From Isoetes taiwanensis (Eukaryota > Streptophyta > Lycopodiopsida > Isoetales > Isoetaceae), in the NCBI GenBank assembly GCA_021234155.1, contig JAJEKV010000058.1:5156600-5220599 (forward strand): DNA of 64,000 bases, given 5' to 3'. The notes below the pieces were generated by a model, which saw only the letters and a program-made list of their open reading frames with translations, ran no database searches and was not told where the DNA came from. Below, in pieces: positions 22,006 through 34,856 of this stretch; the first letter of the stretch is position 1, and every line of letters starts with the position of its first letter. A program made the position numbers and the translations under genes.

Positions 22006-23392
22006 CTGGATTGATTCTTGGCAATGAGGCTTCAAATGCTAGAAGCATCCGATCCAAAGTTCTTAGTGATGCTTAGCAACCAAGGTAGATTTATAAGAAA
22101 CTAGCAACTAAGTAAATACCAAGTAAGTAAAGTGAGACATTTCTCTTACAATTTCCTCACTCATAATTCAAGGCTATGATATAACTGGTTTCACTCTGTT
22201 TTTTTGGAACCCAATTAACACACACAAACAACTATTAGGTGTCTAACACGTATTATTCTCTTGAAAGCCCCATGGAATATCTATTACATAACATAGATAT
22301 CCATAGGGCTGATATATATAATTACTCCCTCTGTCTTGAACATAGACAATTGCCTATGCCCTATATTAGGGCAAAGGCGTTGAAACATGCCCCTACATAA
22401 ATAAAAAATCAATATTGACACACAATCTATGTATTCTGCAACGTGCAACTGCTATCCCCTACACGATCATGGCGCGTATTCCATATCGGATTTTCTCAGA
22501 ATGACCAAATTTAAAAGAAGGAGTTCCTTATTTCTCATTTTTTTTTTCAAGAAATGTTTGAATGTGCGTGTCTTCAATGAAAGTGATCCAATGGTCAAAA
22601 CTTGATGTTGCAAAATGCTCAAGATTCCACGCTAGGCTTAAGGTTTAGATTTGTTGCAGTTTTAAGTGTGTGCGATGTTGACAGTCGATGCATGCGTGTG
22701 TATTATCTATATATTTCTAAGTAAAACCCAACAATTCATGCGTGTCTCTCAACGTTGAGCATCGTTATTATTGCATACTTTTCTCATTGCAGCCAAAATA
22801 TCTACACGCTTCCAACTTATGCCCAGCAACGCTGGGCACCGTTACTAGTTAGACATAAGGAGTTACATCCTTACCACGGTTTAGTTAACATCTTAAATAA
22901 GCATTACCTTGGAACCCTACATGATCCATGTTGGACTCCTTTAATGCATGTAATTAATCACCTTAAGGTAACATTCCCACTTTAACATTATAGTAATATT
23001 GGATATATTGGTTCCAATCGTATTATATTTAACCAACGGTTCTATGATAACTTTAAGACCTTTAAAATATACCTTTCCTCAATTATTTCGAGGCAATAAT
23101 TCTAATTTATAAAATATTTTGTTTATTTATCATATAGTTAGGGTTCTTTATCATCAGGTCCAAGTGTTATAAGCGTGCAACTCTCGTACGCCACTTGGTG
23201 ATGCTTGAACTTTACAGGTATATACTTTACAGTTGCTATACTTAAATTCTGATTATATTTACAAGGACCTTGAAGGTTATTTACATGCCTTTGGAAGGAA
23301 TTACATCCTTACGAAGGTTTGATTAACATGTTATGTAAACATTATCTTACTTATCTGAGTACCAAGATATCTAGACAAGATAAAACTTTGTG
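22006..23392. other. non-coding stretch
   Basis: I see no gene. A short motif (ACATCCTTAC followed by GTTTAGTTAACAT or GTTTGATTAACAT) is shared between about 22866 and 23305, suggesting an old duplication. Confidence 0.35.
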
Positions 23393-23574
23393 TAATTACT
23401 ATATTAACATTAAACTTATCTCAACGAGACATATTAAAGATTGCAACACATTTTCTCATGTGGATTGCCCTAAATGCATGCCACAATTACTACATTAACA
23501 TTTAACTTATCTCAACGAGACATATTAAAGATTGCAACACATTTTCTCATGTGGATTGCCCTGAATGCATGCCG
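23393..23574. repeat. 91-bp tandem duplication
   Basis: AATTACTA(T/C)ATTAACATT starts at 23393 and at 23484. Both copies run on through CTCAACGAGACATATTAAAG and GATTGCCCT, with very few differences, so the duplication is recent. Confidence 0.9.
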
Positions 23575-24009
23575 CAATGATATAATTTTAGTTTATATAT
23601 TTTATGTGGTTTTAAGGGGTCCATATCCTTGATTTATTTAACTAAGAGCTACGCTACTAGCTCATTCCTAGATATGAATGCGTGTATTTGATTACATTGT
23701 AAGGAAATTATGCTTTTCCTATCATGGCCGATAATTTCATGCGTCCTATCATGCCTACCCGATTATACACATGTAGAATGCCTATACCTGTTACTGAGAT
23801 GGCATGAGGAATGGCGAGATTCCTGTCATGGCCATTGGTACAGGTATTTTTCATATCATGCATCCTATGACAATTAGTAGATGATTTTTCTCTCCCCACC
23901 TTGGCTCACTGGCCTCTTACAACTACAACGCATCTATCTATCGAGGCTATGTTGACTAACCTGAAGGTGACTTGGCCGTTGCATTGCTTCTATGAATTCC
24001 GAAGGCTGG

Positions 24010-24145
24010 GCAGTGAGGGGACGACCCGACCCCTGTTAAAGAAGAGCCTCCCCGTGCGTTTCTGGATTGCCATCTGTCATCCATCAGGAGATACGAATAA
24101 AGGACAAATATGCCCATTCGACAGCTCTCGATGCCCGGAGTAATC
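24010..24145. other. nuclear scrap of a mitochondrial group II intron
   Basis: The stretch with CCCCTGTTAAAGAAGAGC, CCCCGTGC and GGATTGCCATCTGT matches 36525-36605, which sits in the intron part of a mitochondrial cox1 insert. Both copies share CATCAGGAGAT/CACCAGGAGAT downstream. This points to a second nuclear insert from the same organelle intron, or to a duplication of the first. It ends without reaching an exon. Confidence 0.55.
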
Positions 24146-25111
24146 CCCCGTGTGAATATGCACCCAAACCAAAGGGGGTATCAGGGGGATTTTAATTTGA
24201 AAGTGTTAGATTTAATGGTTTGGGCAGATTAATGTTAATGTTGGTTGTTATATTAAACAAGGTGCTGCGCACGGAGGGTTGCCCTCCGTGACCCGAGAGT
24301 GAAATGGCTTAAATCACACTTCAAAGTCATGTTTTCGAGCATATACTAACATATACTTGGAATATGCCACAAACCCACATGGATGAGGGTAAATATAATA
24401 TAGCTGGCATAGGATCTGTAAGACCACAAGGAAAGCTATACCTCAAAGCCAATCAACTCTCAGTCTCCAGGATGGATGGATGGATGGAGCTAAAAAAAGG
24501 TAGCAGTTAAAAGAGCAGCCAAGCCAGTTGAAACTTTTGGCATAAGATGAAGTTTAAACTTTTTGTGGCATGCGATGTAGTTCTTGTTTTCCTGGCAGTG
24601 GAAATGGCATTAACTATATCTAAAATTTGTCGTTGAAGTACTTGAAGCAATAATCAAATGCTTCAAGTACTTGGTAGTAGATTGTTCATCTGTGTCAATC
24701 ATACTATTGTCCAGAAATATTTGGCATCCTAGGAATTGGTGCCCTAGTGGTGCATCGCTCATCTCTCAATAACCAAAATCTTTTCCTAGCTGTTCTCATC
24801 ATTGTTGTTATGGATAAGGTATGTCTGGTTGCTTTTGTGTATCTATGGAAGCCCGTGTTACTCTCTGTGCTGGGTGTTGCTAATATTTCACAATTGCTAA
24901 TTGAGCCCATGATATTGTAATAAAAATTATACTTATTTTTCTATGATGTCGAAATGTCACACAAATCCTCTATACATCATCACATGTACATATATGCTAT
25001 CGCATCTACATAGATGCTATGTAGACAAAATGAATTAATCATCATCCACAAGACTAAGGGATATTGCAATCACCACAATGAGCAAGGACTTTGCGAATAA
25101 AACAATAAGTC
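24146..25111. other. non-coding stretch
   Basis: I see no gene. A GGAT microsatellite lies at about 24472-24488. A 60-base motif (GCATATACT...AATATGCCACAAACCC) near 24337-24397 also occurs near 28165-28210. Confidence 0.4.
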
Positions 25112-26175
25112 TCAATTCAATATGAGCCAGATCTGATCAACCTGTTTTGCATTTTTACATATGTTCACTTTGGGCTTGTTAATGATGCATTCTACAACTA
25201 ACGAATGTATCCAAGTGAAACCCAGCTTCCAGTGCATGGCATGAATCAACTTTCCGTGTCCCAAGGCTGAAGTATTAGTGCAGGCAATCAAAATCTCAAC
25301 AATAGTAATTTTATCTGGTTTCATATTTTGCAGTGGCATTTGTTTAAACAACCACAAAGAGGTCTTTTCATCGCTGTTATGAACATATCCCAAGATCATA
25401 ATATTCCATGGCACAACAGAATGTATTGGCATCAAAATAAATTCTTGAGAGGCCTCCTTTATCCCCCCACATTTGGCATACATGTCTATTAGATGGCATG
25501 GACCCATTTCCCCTCCTACATAGATAACATGGAGTTGCATGCTCCTAGAAGATTCACAATTGTAATATGTTCTGGTTTCATATTTTCTTGCTGCATCTGA
25601 TGAAATACCATCAAAGCTGTCTTTGCCTTGCCATGCGGAACATATCCTCCAATCATTAAGTTCCATGATACAATTGTCCTGTAATTCATTCTGTCAAAAA
25701 CATTGCGGGCATCTTCGAGAGTCGCACATTTAGCATACATGTCAATTAAAGTGCTTGTGACAAATGCGTCACCTTGACATTCAGTCTTAAGATGCTTGCA
25801 TGTATATGTTTTCCATATTCAACACACTAGCAAAACTAACATTATCTGGCTTCGAGAAAAAGTTGCAATGATTCCTTGCTGTTTGACTGCTGCACATATC
25901 TGGTAATTAATGCCGTATAGGTAAACACATACCTCATTTGCATATCATTGAATACGTTGCGAGCATCATGTATACTACCACATTTTGCATACAGAGTAAC
26001 TAGATTATTGTAAATGAATTGATTTACTTTGCATCCGTTTTTTACTAAATAGCAGTGCACCTGCTTTCCCTTTGCCATAGATTGTAAATTAATACAAACA
26101 TGTAACAGGCAAGCATAAGCCTCTAAAAGAGCCTAGGTGCCTTGACGTTCCATTGTATCCAAAAGCTGGAGACCT
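25112..26175 (-). pseudogene. pentatricopeptide repeat (PPR) protein pseudogene, PLS class
   Basis: Minus-strand translation shows successive PPR-like units: KGKQVHCYLVKNGCKVNQFI, YNNLVTLYAKCGSIHDARNV, then MYAKCATLEDARNVFDRMNY with IVSWNLMIGGYV, then LIDMYAKCGGIKEASQEF and PWNIMILGYV. The MYAKCG and SWN-MI-GY signatures belong to the plant PLS class, whose members bind organelle RNA and often act in C-to-U editing. The pieces lie in three different frames (about 26078-25842, 25740-25516 and 25666-25112), so at least two frameshifts are present. Homology seems to extend upstream to about 26175 across a stop. No E or DYW tail is found. It may be a degenerate retrocopy or decayed gene. Confidence 0.88.
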
Positions 26176-27404
26176 ACATCTAAATTCCTTTCTTTGCATG
26201 ATTTTTTAACCCGTCTTAAATATACAGGTGTTTCCATCTCCCTGAGATCGGCTTCTCCTCAACTTTTAATCACCAGGGATTTCTGATTATGTGTGTGGAT
26301 GGATCTGAGACAACTAAATGCCCTTGAGTTTTGCTACCGCAGGTGCCATTCTTACAAATGTACGAATCTGAGTTGCTTGCAAGTTGAAGGTTGACAAAAA
26401 AATGTTCTAAGGAGGATGTTTGATCAAGCAAGTGAGAGAAGAAGATGAACATAATAAACTTATACAAAATACGAAATGCCAATTATTTATACCAATAAAC
26501 CCTGGAGGCGGCATTGCTATTTGAAATCATAGCTTGGGCTCATGAAATATGTACAGGTCTGAGCGAGATTCCATGCGACTTATGCGACTTTAGCAGTGCG
26601 AAATTTTAGATCAGCTATTAATACTTGCATCTGGCTGGGTGTGCCTCCTGAGGATACAACATTGCAACGCAGACTAAGTTCAGAATTACAGTTCAGAATT
26701 GCCAATGACTCTCATCCCTGCAATATGCACATATCTATATACATAACAGAACGCTAAACAACCTTTTATGATGATAGCAAGGCCTACCATTATGCTGGTT
26801 GTTTTGGATCTCAAAAATGTCACTGCGATTACAGGGTAACGACCCCATGAGAATGGTCTAGGTTATGTTCCACCTCCTCGAGGAGGCTATGGGTGACTGA
26901 GATGCCCAAGAATCAATGAAAGATATAATTGTTACCATACCTGCAATGTCATCCTATATGCTTTCTAAAGCCGCATATCGCCACGAAATAGATCCGGAAG
27001 AACCTGTGAATATTAGCACTTAACACCCCAAATATTTTGGAGTTACAATAGCTAGATTCACACACACCTCAACTCTCTTAAAAAGAGTTGCAAGGACAAC
27101 AATCCACTCACGAAAACCAACTGTACACATATGTGCAAGAGGAAATTCAGCATCTAGCCGGTTCTGTAAGATATCCATGTCTAACTATGAAAGATACTCT
27201 TTGATCAGAAGCGGAAAATTTTGATCAACTCAGTAATAAACCTTTTCAGAAATTGTCAATAAGGCTGATGGCAGTGCCTCGAGCTTTGCAGATTTGTCCT
27301 TCTCCCTTTGCAAAAAGTTCTGAAAAATTGCCTTTCAAATTATTAGGACCATTAGGAAAATGTACAGGCTTAAAATATTGCCTAGTGGCGTGACGTTAAA
27401 ACTA
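26176..27404. other. non-coding stretch
   Basis: I recognise no gene, RNA gene or repeat family here. Confidence 0.35.

Positions 27405-27463
<59 letters not shown>
27405..27463. repeat. CTAT microsatellite, about 15 units
   Basis: An uninterrupted CTAT run of about 59 bases. It is long enough to be polymorphic. Confidence 0.95.
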
Positions 27464-27547
27464 ATAAGGTCATTACCTGCAAATGTAGTCTTCTAAAAAT
27501 GCTAGTGAATTCAGCTAATTCAATCTAAAGGACATGGAATTGTGTAG

Positions 27548-27678
27548 CTGTTGTTGCATGGGCTGCAGGGGAGCCAATGGTTATTGAAGAAACAGGTCGA
27601 TCCTCCACAGCCCAATGGAGTTCGTATTAAAATTACTCACGCTTCCCGCCGGACTGACCTTACCTTTTGGAAGGCCAT
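27548..27678 (+). pseudogene. alcohol dehydrogenase exon fossil (N-terminal exon)
   Basis: Translation gives VVAWAAGEPMVIEE and, after a one-base frame change, QVDPPQPNGVRIKITHASRR and TDLTFWKAM. This matches the N-terminal catalytic region of plant class P/III medium-chain alcohol dehydrogenases (pattern [36 protein letters not shown]). The catalytic zinc-ligand Cys of the SLCHTD motif is replaced (ASRRTD), so the product could not bind zinc normally. An acceptor-like GTGTAG precedes it and GTGAG follows directly, matching the family's intron positions around this exon. No other ADH exons are recognisable nearby. It is probably a captured or decayed exon. Confidence 0.65.
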
Positions 27679-29596
27679 GTGAGTTTCACTACTTAATTTG
27701 TCAACAGTATAAATCATCCAAGAACAGAGTTTCATTAGTCAATTTCTTAACAAATTATAAATCATCCAATTGCACAACACAAGATGGTTATCCAAGAATG
27801 AAAATCGAAAATCATGAGCAAATTTGCACCTACCAGAAAATTAGAAAATTTCTATAATGCGTATGATCTCCGGTTTAAAACTTTGCGTGGCGACCATTTG
27901 GCATACTTCGTCTTCTAGTCTAAATAGTCCGGCAATGCAGAGGCAACGTTTTTTATTGAGAAGAAAATAGATGAAAAAAAAACCCTACTGTTTTACTGCA
28001 GAGCCAAGAGATGGCTCGTGACCGATGGAATTGGGCTTGCAGAAATACTCGCCATCTGCACAAGAGGAGACCTCTCCGGTTGGCCGGTTTCGAGAGTGGC
28101 TGCCCACTAACACAAGTGACCTAGCATTTACAGCCAATAATGGTTTTTTAGCAGTCATCGGTATATTCTGGGCATATACTCGCATATACCTAGAATATGC
28201 CACAAACCCCACATAAACAAGGGTTTGCCCCCTTAGGGGCAACCCAAAAAAACTAGCAAAAGCAAACATAGGTAAATTTGAAGAGCTTAAATACTAATTA
28301 CTAAGAAGCTTGGATGTTCTAGTTGAGCTGAAATGAAAAGGTTTTATACTTTTAGTTGGCAAAACAAGGTTGATTTAAAACTTTAATCTAATTGTAAGCT
28401 AAAGAATGACATAAAAACACGCAGTGAAACCCTATAATCACAACACTTATGCCCACCCATACATTTCTTGTTGTAAATTATAGAGCGCAAGTCTCCATAG
28501 TTTACTCCAGCCTAAATATCACATTCTGATAGGTGGAGGATGTCCCTTAAATTGTAAATTTGATGTTGCCGTGCATATGCTATCCCTTAAATTGTAAATT
28601 AGATGTTGCATACATATGCTAGACATGTGAGAACATGTGTTGTCATCCACAAGACCATGCTTTGCCATGGCGAGCATGCTTTGCCATGGCAAGCATTATG
28701 GTGCATGCGTAAAACATGTGTTAATTGCATTCCGAAAAAGAGGACGCACCAAGCAAAAGGTGAAGGCAGCAACAACTGTTACATTGTATTGCTAGATATT
28801 GGAATCAAAGTCCATGAGCTGCAATATCTATCATATATATGGCTAGTTTTGTTGTTCATATGCAACATTGCATCTTTGTTCTGAGTCGTCTGCATAGCAA
28901 AGACACCTCACACTTGAGGTACTATAAACGTCCACCAAAAAGACCTGGATATATGCCTACAAACTACCTCAACGCAAGGCATCTATATTCTGCCAATCAT
29001 GGACAACAATATTTGTAAGAAGAGCACAGCAATAACCTGTATTGGGTAAACCAGAGCAAAAAAAATCACAAGGACTGTAGGATGGTAGAAAATGTTTTTC
29101 TTAGTAGAAATAAGGTCGTGTGAAAAAGCTCATAATATTTACTCAGATACTAAACATATGATCAGAAAGAAACCCTGTACTCACATAGTAAACCTATGAA
29201 CAGTGAAGATAAGAAAAGTCCAAGAAGTTCCAAATGTATCTTGGCTCCATCTGGACCTAGATACTAGTGGATGTTGTGCTGAGAGACAAAATGGTCTTCC
29301 TTTTCAGAAAAAGGAAGCTTCTTAGTTGGATTTCAAACAAAAAATGAACTTACATAGTCAAAGATTCAAATATGTGTTAAAATGTGTGCCTAGTTGTGGC
29401 CTTATCTCCGGTGTTGCATATCCCTGCTTCATCTTAAGGGAATGAGGGAGAATACCATCAGCCAAATGAGATAAAAGAGCAAGGTGAGCATGTATGTTGT
29501 GACATATATGCAGCAACAGACTGAAGAAAACTGAAGTCATGGCAGACCTCGTTAGAACAACTTGCAGAAGAACCTTGCCATAACACCGTGTCAACC
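27679..29596. other. non-coding stretch with short tandem duplications
   Basis: I see no gene. ATCCCTTAAATTGTAAATT is duplicated at about 28544 and 28583. GCTTTGCCATGGC-AGCAT is tandem near 28658-28692. Confidence 0.4.
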
Positions 29597-29791
29597 CATC
29601 TGTGCTCTTTGAGCTTCCCTAGATGCCTCATTTGCTGTGAGATCTGCAGAAACCATCTACGCAAAACCATCCATGCAAAACCATCTGGAGAAACCATCCG
29701 TGCAAAACCATCTGCAGAAACCATCCGTGCAAAATCATCTGTGCTCTTTGAGCTTCCCTAGATGCCTCCTTTGCTGTGAGATCTGTAGAAA
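29597..29791. repeat. nested minisatellite flanked by a 139-bp-period duplication
   Basis: CATCTGTGCTCTTTGAGCTT through GAGATCTG(C/T)AGAAA occurs at 29597 and 29736. Between the copies a shorter unit (AACCATC...GCAAAACCATCTG) is repeated about five times. Confidence 0.8.
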
Positions 29792-29966
29792 GCTTTATGA
29801 ACCAGCAGGCAGGATCTCAAAAAATTAGATTCCATGCAAGCGGACCTGCAGAAGAGGCGTTGCAGCATTTCTTCAACCCTCTGCACAAAATCCTGCCCTT
29901 CCCTGTTATGTTGCCGATTCTGGGGTTCGGAAGCCCTTTTCCTATGCAAACATTGATTACCATGTG

Positions 29967-29991
29967 TTTTTTTTTTTTTTTTTTTTTTTTT
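29967..29991 (-). other. 25-base poly-T tract, possible retroposon tail on the minus strand
   Basis: The tract reads as poly-A on the minus strand and is followed on the plus strand by TGAAGGTAAGAG. A similar T-run followed by TGAAGG starts the LINE fragment at 44995. No retroposon body was identified here. Confidence 0.3.
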
Positions 29992-32900
29992 GAAGGTAAG
30001 AGTCTGCCCAAGACAGAAAAGCACTTCCCATGCTTAACTGCTCAGACTTTAATGACATTTACAAGAAGTAAATTCGATGCAATAGCCTTCTCAACATCTT
30101 CCCTTCATGAAGGGTACTATAAGAGTTAGCTGCCCTCTTCACTACAAGGTAGGTACTAGCAACAGCTTCCTCAATATCTTCTCCTACATGATGGTACTAT
30201 TGGAGGAAGACTACTACTTCTCATAGCACTCATGTAATTGCCTTCAAAAAATATTGACCTACGATAGAAAGTGTCAAGCACATGCCTTGAATGTCATCCA
30301 AACCACAATACAACCATGGAGAAGCAATGATCCACTGCTAGATACCGGTGCAAAAGTCCGATGACATTCCTCTTCCGAAAGCAGCAATCCTGTCAGTCCA
30401 TTGTTCAATCTACTAGACCATAGATTTCGTCATTTCAAGACCTTGTTTCCAACCGCGCGAGGTTGGAGGTCCCTATTTTTAAAAAACCTTGGGGCTATCA
30501 GACCTTGCAATGCATAACATGACTGCCTCTAGACCCAAATACCAACATCAAGCCCTTATGCATGACTACTGCAAGTCTTGCCTCTTGCAAGTTGTCAAGT
30601 GTAGAGCTTATCCAAAGTCTCCCGCCTTTGGGGCCCGTGGCTTCAACATGATTGAACCCTAGATCCTACAACAAATCAAGGCCCCCCCAGCTGGGATGGG
30701 GAATCACGACCAAACTGAAATCCTTCAAGCTACCATTCCTGTTCTAGTAAATTCTGAGATAAACTTCCCACATCTGTAATCAATGAGGAGCAAGCAAATT
30801 GGTTGAAGTGAATGAACCAGTACTTTGAAGGGGACTACGATTTTCTTCTTCCATGAAACATTACTACAAGGGAAGTACCCAGTTCCACTGTAGACAGAAC
30901 CATAAAGCTCCCCACCTGAAGATATATCTGCCTCAATGTACCAAGGATTAATCCACACCATCTTCTTGCTCCATAGAGTACTATAAATAGTAATCACATT
31001 CTTTCCTGAATATCCTTCCCTTTAACCACAGAAGCCCATCTTGATTATAAAGATAGGACAGTGTATCTATAGAAGTTAATCGCCTCCATGGAACCAAACT
31101 AGATACCTTAGAATGAGCATAGATGGACCAGCTAATGAGGGCTACAAATAGTCTAGAGCCAGCAACACAGAAGCCTCTTAGTTATGTGACCATAAGCCCC
31201 TTAGTTATGTGGCCAAAAGAGAGTGAATGGAAACAAAAAGAAAGGGAAAATGGAAGGGCAAAACAGAGAGTCGAGAAGAAGAAGCAGGCAGGACCGAGGA
31301 ACAGCATATATAAACAAAGAAATAAGAAGTATGGAAAAGATGAGAAGAACAGGGGAAAAAAAAGGATGGGTTTGCAAGATATAAAACATTAAATCGAAAG
31401 GGGTAAAGCGGAGGAGCATGATAGAAAACAGAAGCCAGGAATGTAATGAGAGGCAAGATACAGGATGTAATAGAAATTCTAGAACTACTAGGTGTGGAAA
31501 ACATATGGAAAGAACCACCTCCATGGGCATCTCTTAAACAACACAAAACAGAATACATGATGGGCATCTCTTAAACAACACAAAACAGAATACATCAGAA
31601 TACATGCTATGCTTGAATCAGTGAAGCCATTATAATCGGGATTAAAAAACCTCGCCCTTTCGGGTTTTCGAGGAAAAACCCTGATCATAATAGGATCACT
31701 AACCAGGCTAGATTTCCAAAGATGAAAATAAAATACCCTCAGGCCTACCAGCCTTGTTGGGATGAGCACACAGAAATACTACATACAAGCTGGCAATAAG
31801 AAAAGAATAATGCTCGCGCCAAGTTCAACCGCAACAATCTCGTAACAAGAGTGTAGGCTCCCTTTCCAACTTGGTAGATCAACTATCGGTTCCCTTCAGC
31901 TTGATATCTGCAAAACAACAAGAAAAATGAGGTAAAAAAGGCCCATCGGGCTCATCCAGGCTCTAGGGCCTTCCACAGGCACAAGGCCCACCATGACTCT
32001 AGGGTCACCAACCAGGCACGGGGCCTCCATCCAGGCACTAAGGCCACCAACTAGGCATGAAAGCCTCTAATTGTCACAAGGAAAAAACAAGAAAACTCCA
32101 CTTAAGGCTTAATGGTAAATAAAGGGTGGGTGGGTGGGGCTAGACACTCCAAGGAGAAAGAGATGCTCGTTGAGGAAGCTGATGGAGGAAAAGCTGCGAG
32201 ACAAGGGACCTAAATAGGAGGATCTCACAAAGGACAAAATAACTGTCGAGCAACTACCTAGTAGTTCAAGAACTTCATTTACCTTCAATTCCTTGAAAAT
32301 GAAGGTAAATGTCATAAATACTTACTGGTCTACCAGAAGTAGAAAGCCACAGAACGAATTCTTGTGAAGGCTGAAAATTTTGGCCAGACTAATGGTAGTC
32401 CTCCGTGTGCTAGCAGAGTAGAAGATATCCTTGAAGCCCAACTCTGCAGCACACTACTCCTCCAGCCCCTAATCCGTCTCTCAAAAGATCCATGTGTTGC
32501 ATGTGTAAAACATGTTTTAAACTCCAAAAAGAAAAGCACCAACACAAAGGTAATGGCAACAACCAGCTTCTTTTCCCTGTCCATTTCACTCATAATGCTT
32601 TTTCTGTCCATTTCACATCATATTAGTACATACTGGAATTAAAGTCCATGGACTGCGTCATGCATTCGTCACGTAAAGCAACACAGTTGTTGCCTTCCAG
32701 CTGATTTGAGAGTTTATTTGCAATTTCTCATCATGTAACCATAGAAAGGAAAAGGTCGATATTTGTAGGTCCACTTATACTAGAGAAATATTGAAATTTA
32801 GAATATTATAAAAAATAAAAAATAAAAAATAAAAAAGCTATGGTGAATCGGATTAAGAGGTTAGAGTCAATTTGGCCATTGAGATGGGTAAAGGGAAAGA

Positions 32901-33097
32901 GTCCATGCAAAACAATAGGGCAAAAACCAGTTGGATTGTTTAAGCTTAATCTAAATCAACGTTCCAAAAGAGATGCACTCTAGAAAAACTATTTAGTATG
33001 CCCCAATGAATACAACACTAAAATCATACGAAAACTATGCCAAAAAACGTATAAAATTATAAAAATAACCCCTTGTTATTATACTAGATACTAACGT
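29992..33097. other. non-coding stretch
   Basis: I see no gene. A 37-base tandem duplication lies at 31524-31597 (TGGGCATCTCTTAAACAACA...). A degenerate GGC-rich minisatellite (AGGCACNAGGGCC type) spans about 31935-32065. An AAAAT run lies at 32805-32838. An inverted pair TTTACCTTCA/TGAAGGTAAA sits near 32278-32312. Confidence 0.4.
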
Positions 33098-34856
33098 CTA
33101 AACCTACAGTAAATATATGATGAACTTATAAACCATAAACCATAAACCATAAACAAAGGCTCTATAACCAAAAAAACCACGGCAGGTCATATTGACAAGG
33201 TCAATGGAACAACTGGAGAGAATGGCCTATGTATCAACAAATAAAGGGAAAATGAGGGAGGGAGGGTGGGTGGGTAGGGAAATGCACACAGACGCATTGA
33301 TGTAAGAAAACTAAATGCTAAGCTACAAATAAGCGAGGGTCTGGCAGTTCCTAACTACCTAGGCCACTTGTCACCTAGCTCTAGAAGTGCATTTACCATC
33401 TATTCGTTGAAAACGAAGGTAAATGTGACCTCTTGTTTGGGTCTATGTATAGGATGAGATCCAAGAAATATAGGCATCTAAGGAAACAGTTTCTACAATG
33501 AGGATATTGCGAGGTTAGAAGGCCATTATCTTTTATGCATGTGGTAAGCTTTGTTTGTACAGCTTTATGATTTCATTTGAAAGTTGATCATAGCAATTTG
33601 AGCCATGGAAGTTATTAGTCCGATTGGCAAGTTTATGATGGGGGATATCTTTGACGTGAGCTGAGTTTTATTTCATATTATATAACATTGTTTGCATTGA
33701 AGGAGACCAATTCACTAAGACAGAATCATACATATTCACTCCAAGCATGCATCTGGAATAGTCCGAGCATTCCACTGTGAAGTTGAATCGAACTATGATT
33801 GGAATGTTGTCTAGGCTTTCGGAATGATTGCAACCTAAAGAAATTGGATGCAAAGTCAATCAAACGATGAATAATATATGTGTCCATTCCCATTTAAACA
33901 ATGATTTTCGATTAACCTTTGAAGTTGGACATATACAATTGCTATATTCAATTAATAATGGCATAAGGAACTTCCATAGTTGGATAGGATATTTACAAGG
34001 TATACTATTTGCAGTTGTGTGATAATTTCAAGTGTGGAATAATCTGGTCAGCACCTTAAATGATTTGGGGTTACCTAATCAATGCATTTACCGTTGAACA
34101 TTTCACTGAAACTGAATTTATTGAAATTAAACTTCAAATGCTAGGAAATTCATAAGCATACATCCTCTATAGTTGGTTGCCTTACATTTATGAGAACTCC
34201 AATATGAAGTTAATCAACCTTAGTAAATTGTGATAATTTAAAAAACCTTGAAAATGCCTTTATCATTTGCAAATATAATGCCATACAGGAATGATCATGC
34301 TTCTCATCTTGCACTTAAGAAATTTTGACATGTTACACTTAAAGAACTTGAATAAAATTGCATTGATATTTTGATGCCATGAACTGATCTGCAAATAGAT
34401 ATTTTTTAATATTCAATAGAGCTCATGGTACAAAGATTATAAAAGGTAAAATGTTGATTTTGTCCATGAATCTCATTTTATTCGTTATGATTATACTTGT
34501 AATTCAATTTTGGGATGAACTGCAATTTTATTCTATGAACCAATCCCAAGTATATCGAACTATTGAACGACTTATTTCGGATTGGATTCGAGGCACAATA
34601 TACTTCCAACGTTACATCACAACATGGAATGGTACTGTTAATTGAGCAAAATTGGACATGGTTAAAGTCTTCTTATTCCTTGAACTTTCTTGAATGGTGT
34701 TTTTTTTTTTGTTAGCAGTAACTTGATTTTCATTTCTTCAATATGTTTTTGTTTTGAATATATTATCTCATACAATGAATCCATGTATAAGTATGGAAGG
34801 GGGAGGGTGTAAATTTCTAAAATTATGAAGTCGCATGTGAGGGGTTTTTTGACAAG
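33098..34856 (+). repeat. large direct duplication, copy A
   Basis: From about 33431 to 34856 this segment matches 36753-38183 base for base with scattered changes (shared blocks: GATGAGATCCAAGAAA, GGAAGTTATTAGTCCGATTG, GACTTATTTCGGATTGGA, CGCATGTGAGGGGTTTTTTG). A further short match (GTCTAAACCTACA, then TATATGATGAACTTA) lies at 33098-33130, so copy A has about 300 extra bases. A CCATAAA run (four units) lies at 33128-33154. No coding content was found. It may be a non-autonomous transposon. Confidence 0.85.

Noticed and set aside
31201-31567. Minus-strand Phe/Leu/Ser-rich frames of 109 and 120 codons
   Set aside because: They reflect a purine-rich plus strand (GAA/AAG runs). They look like composition artefacts, with no motif.
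33128-33154. Interstitial telomere repeat
   Set aside because: The unit is CCATAAA, not CCCTAAA, and only four copies are present.
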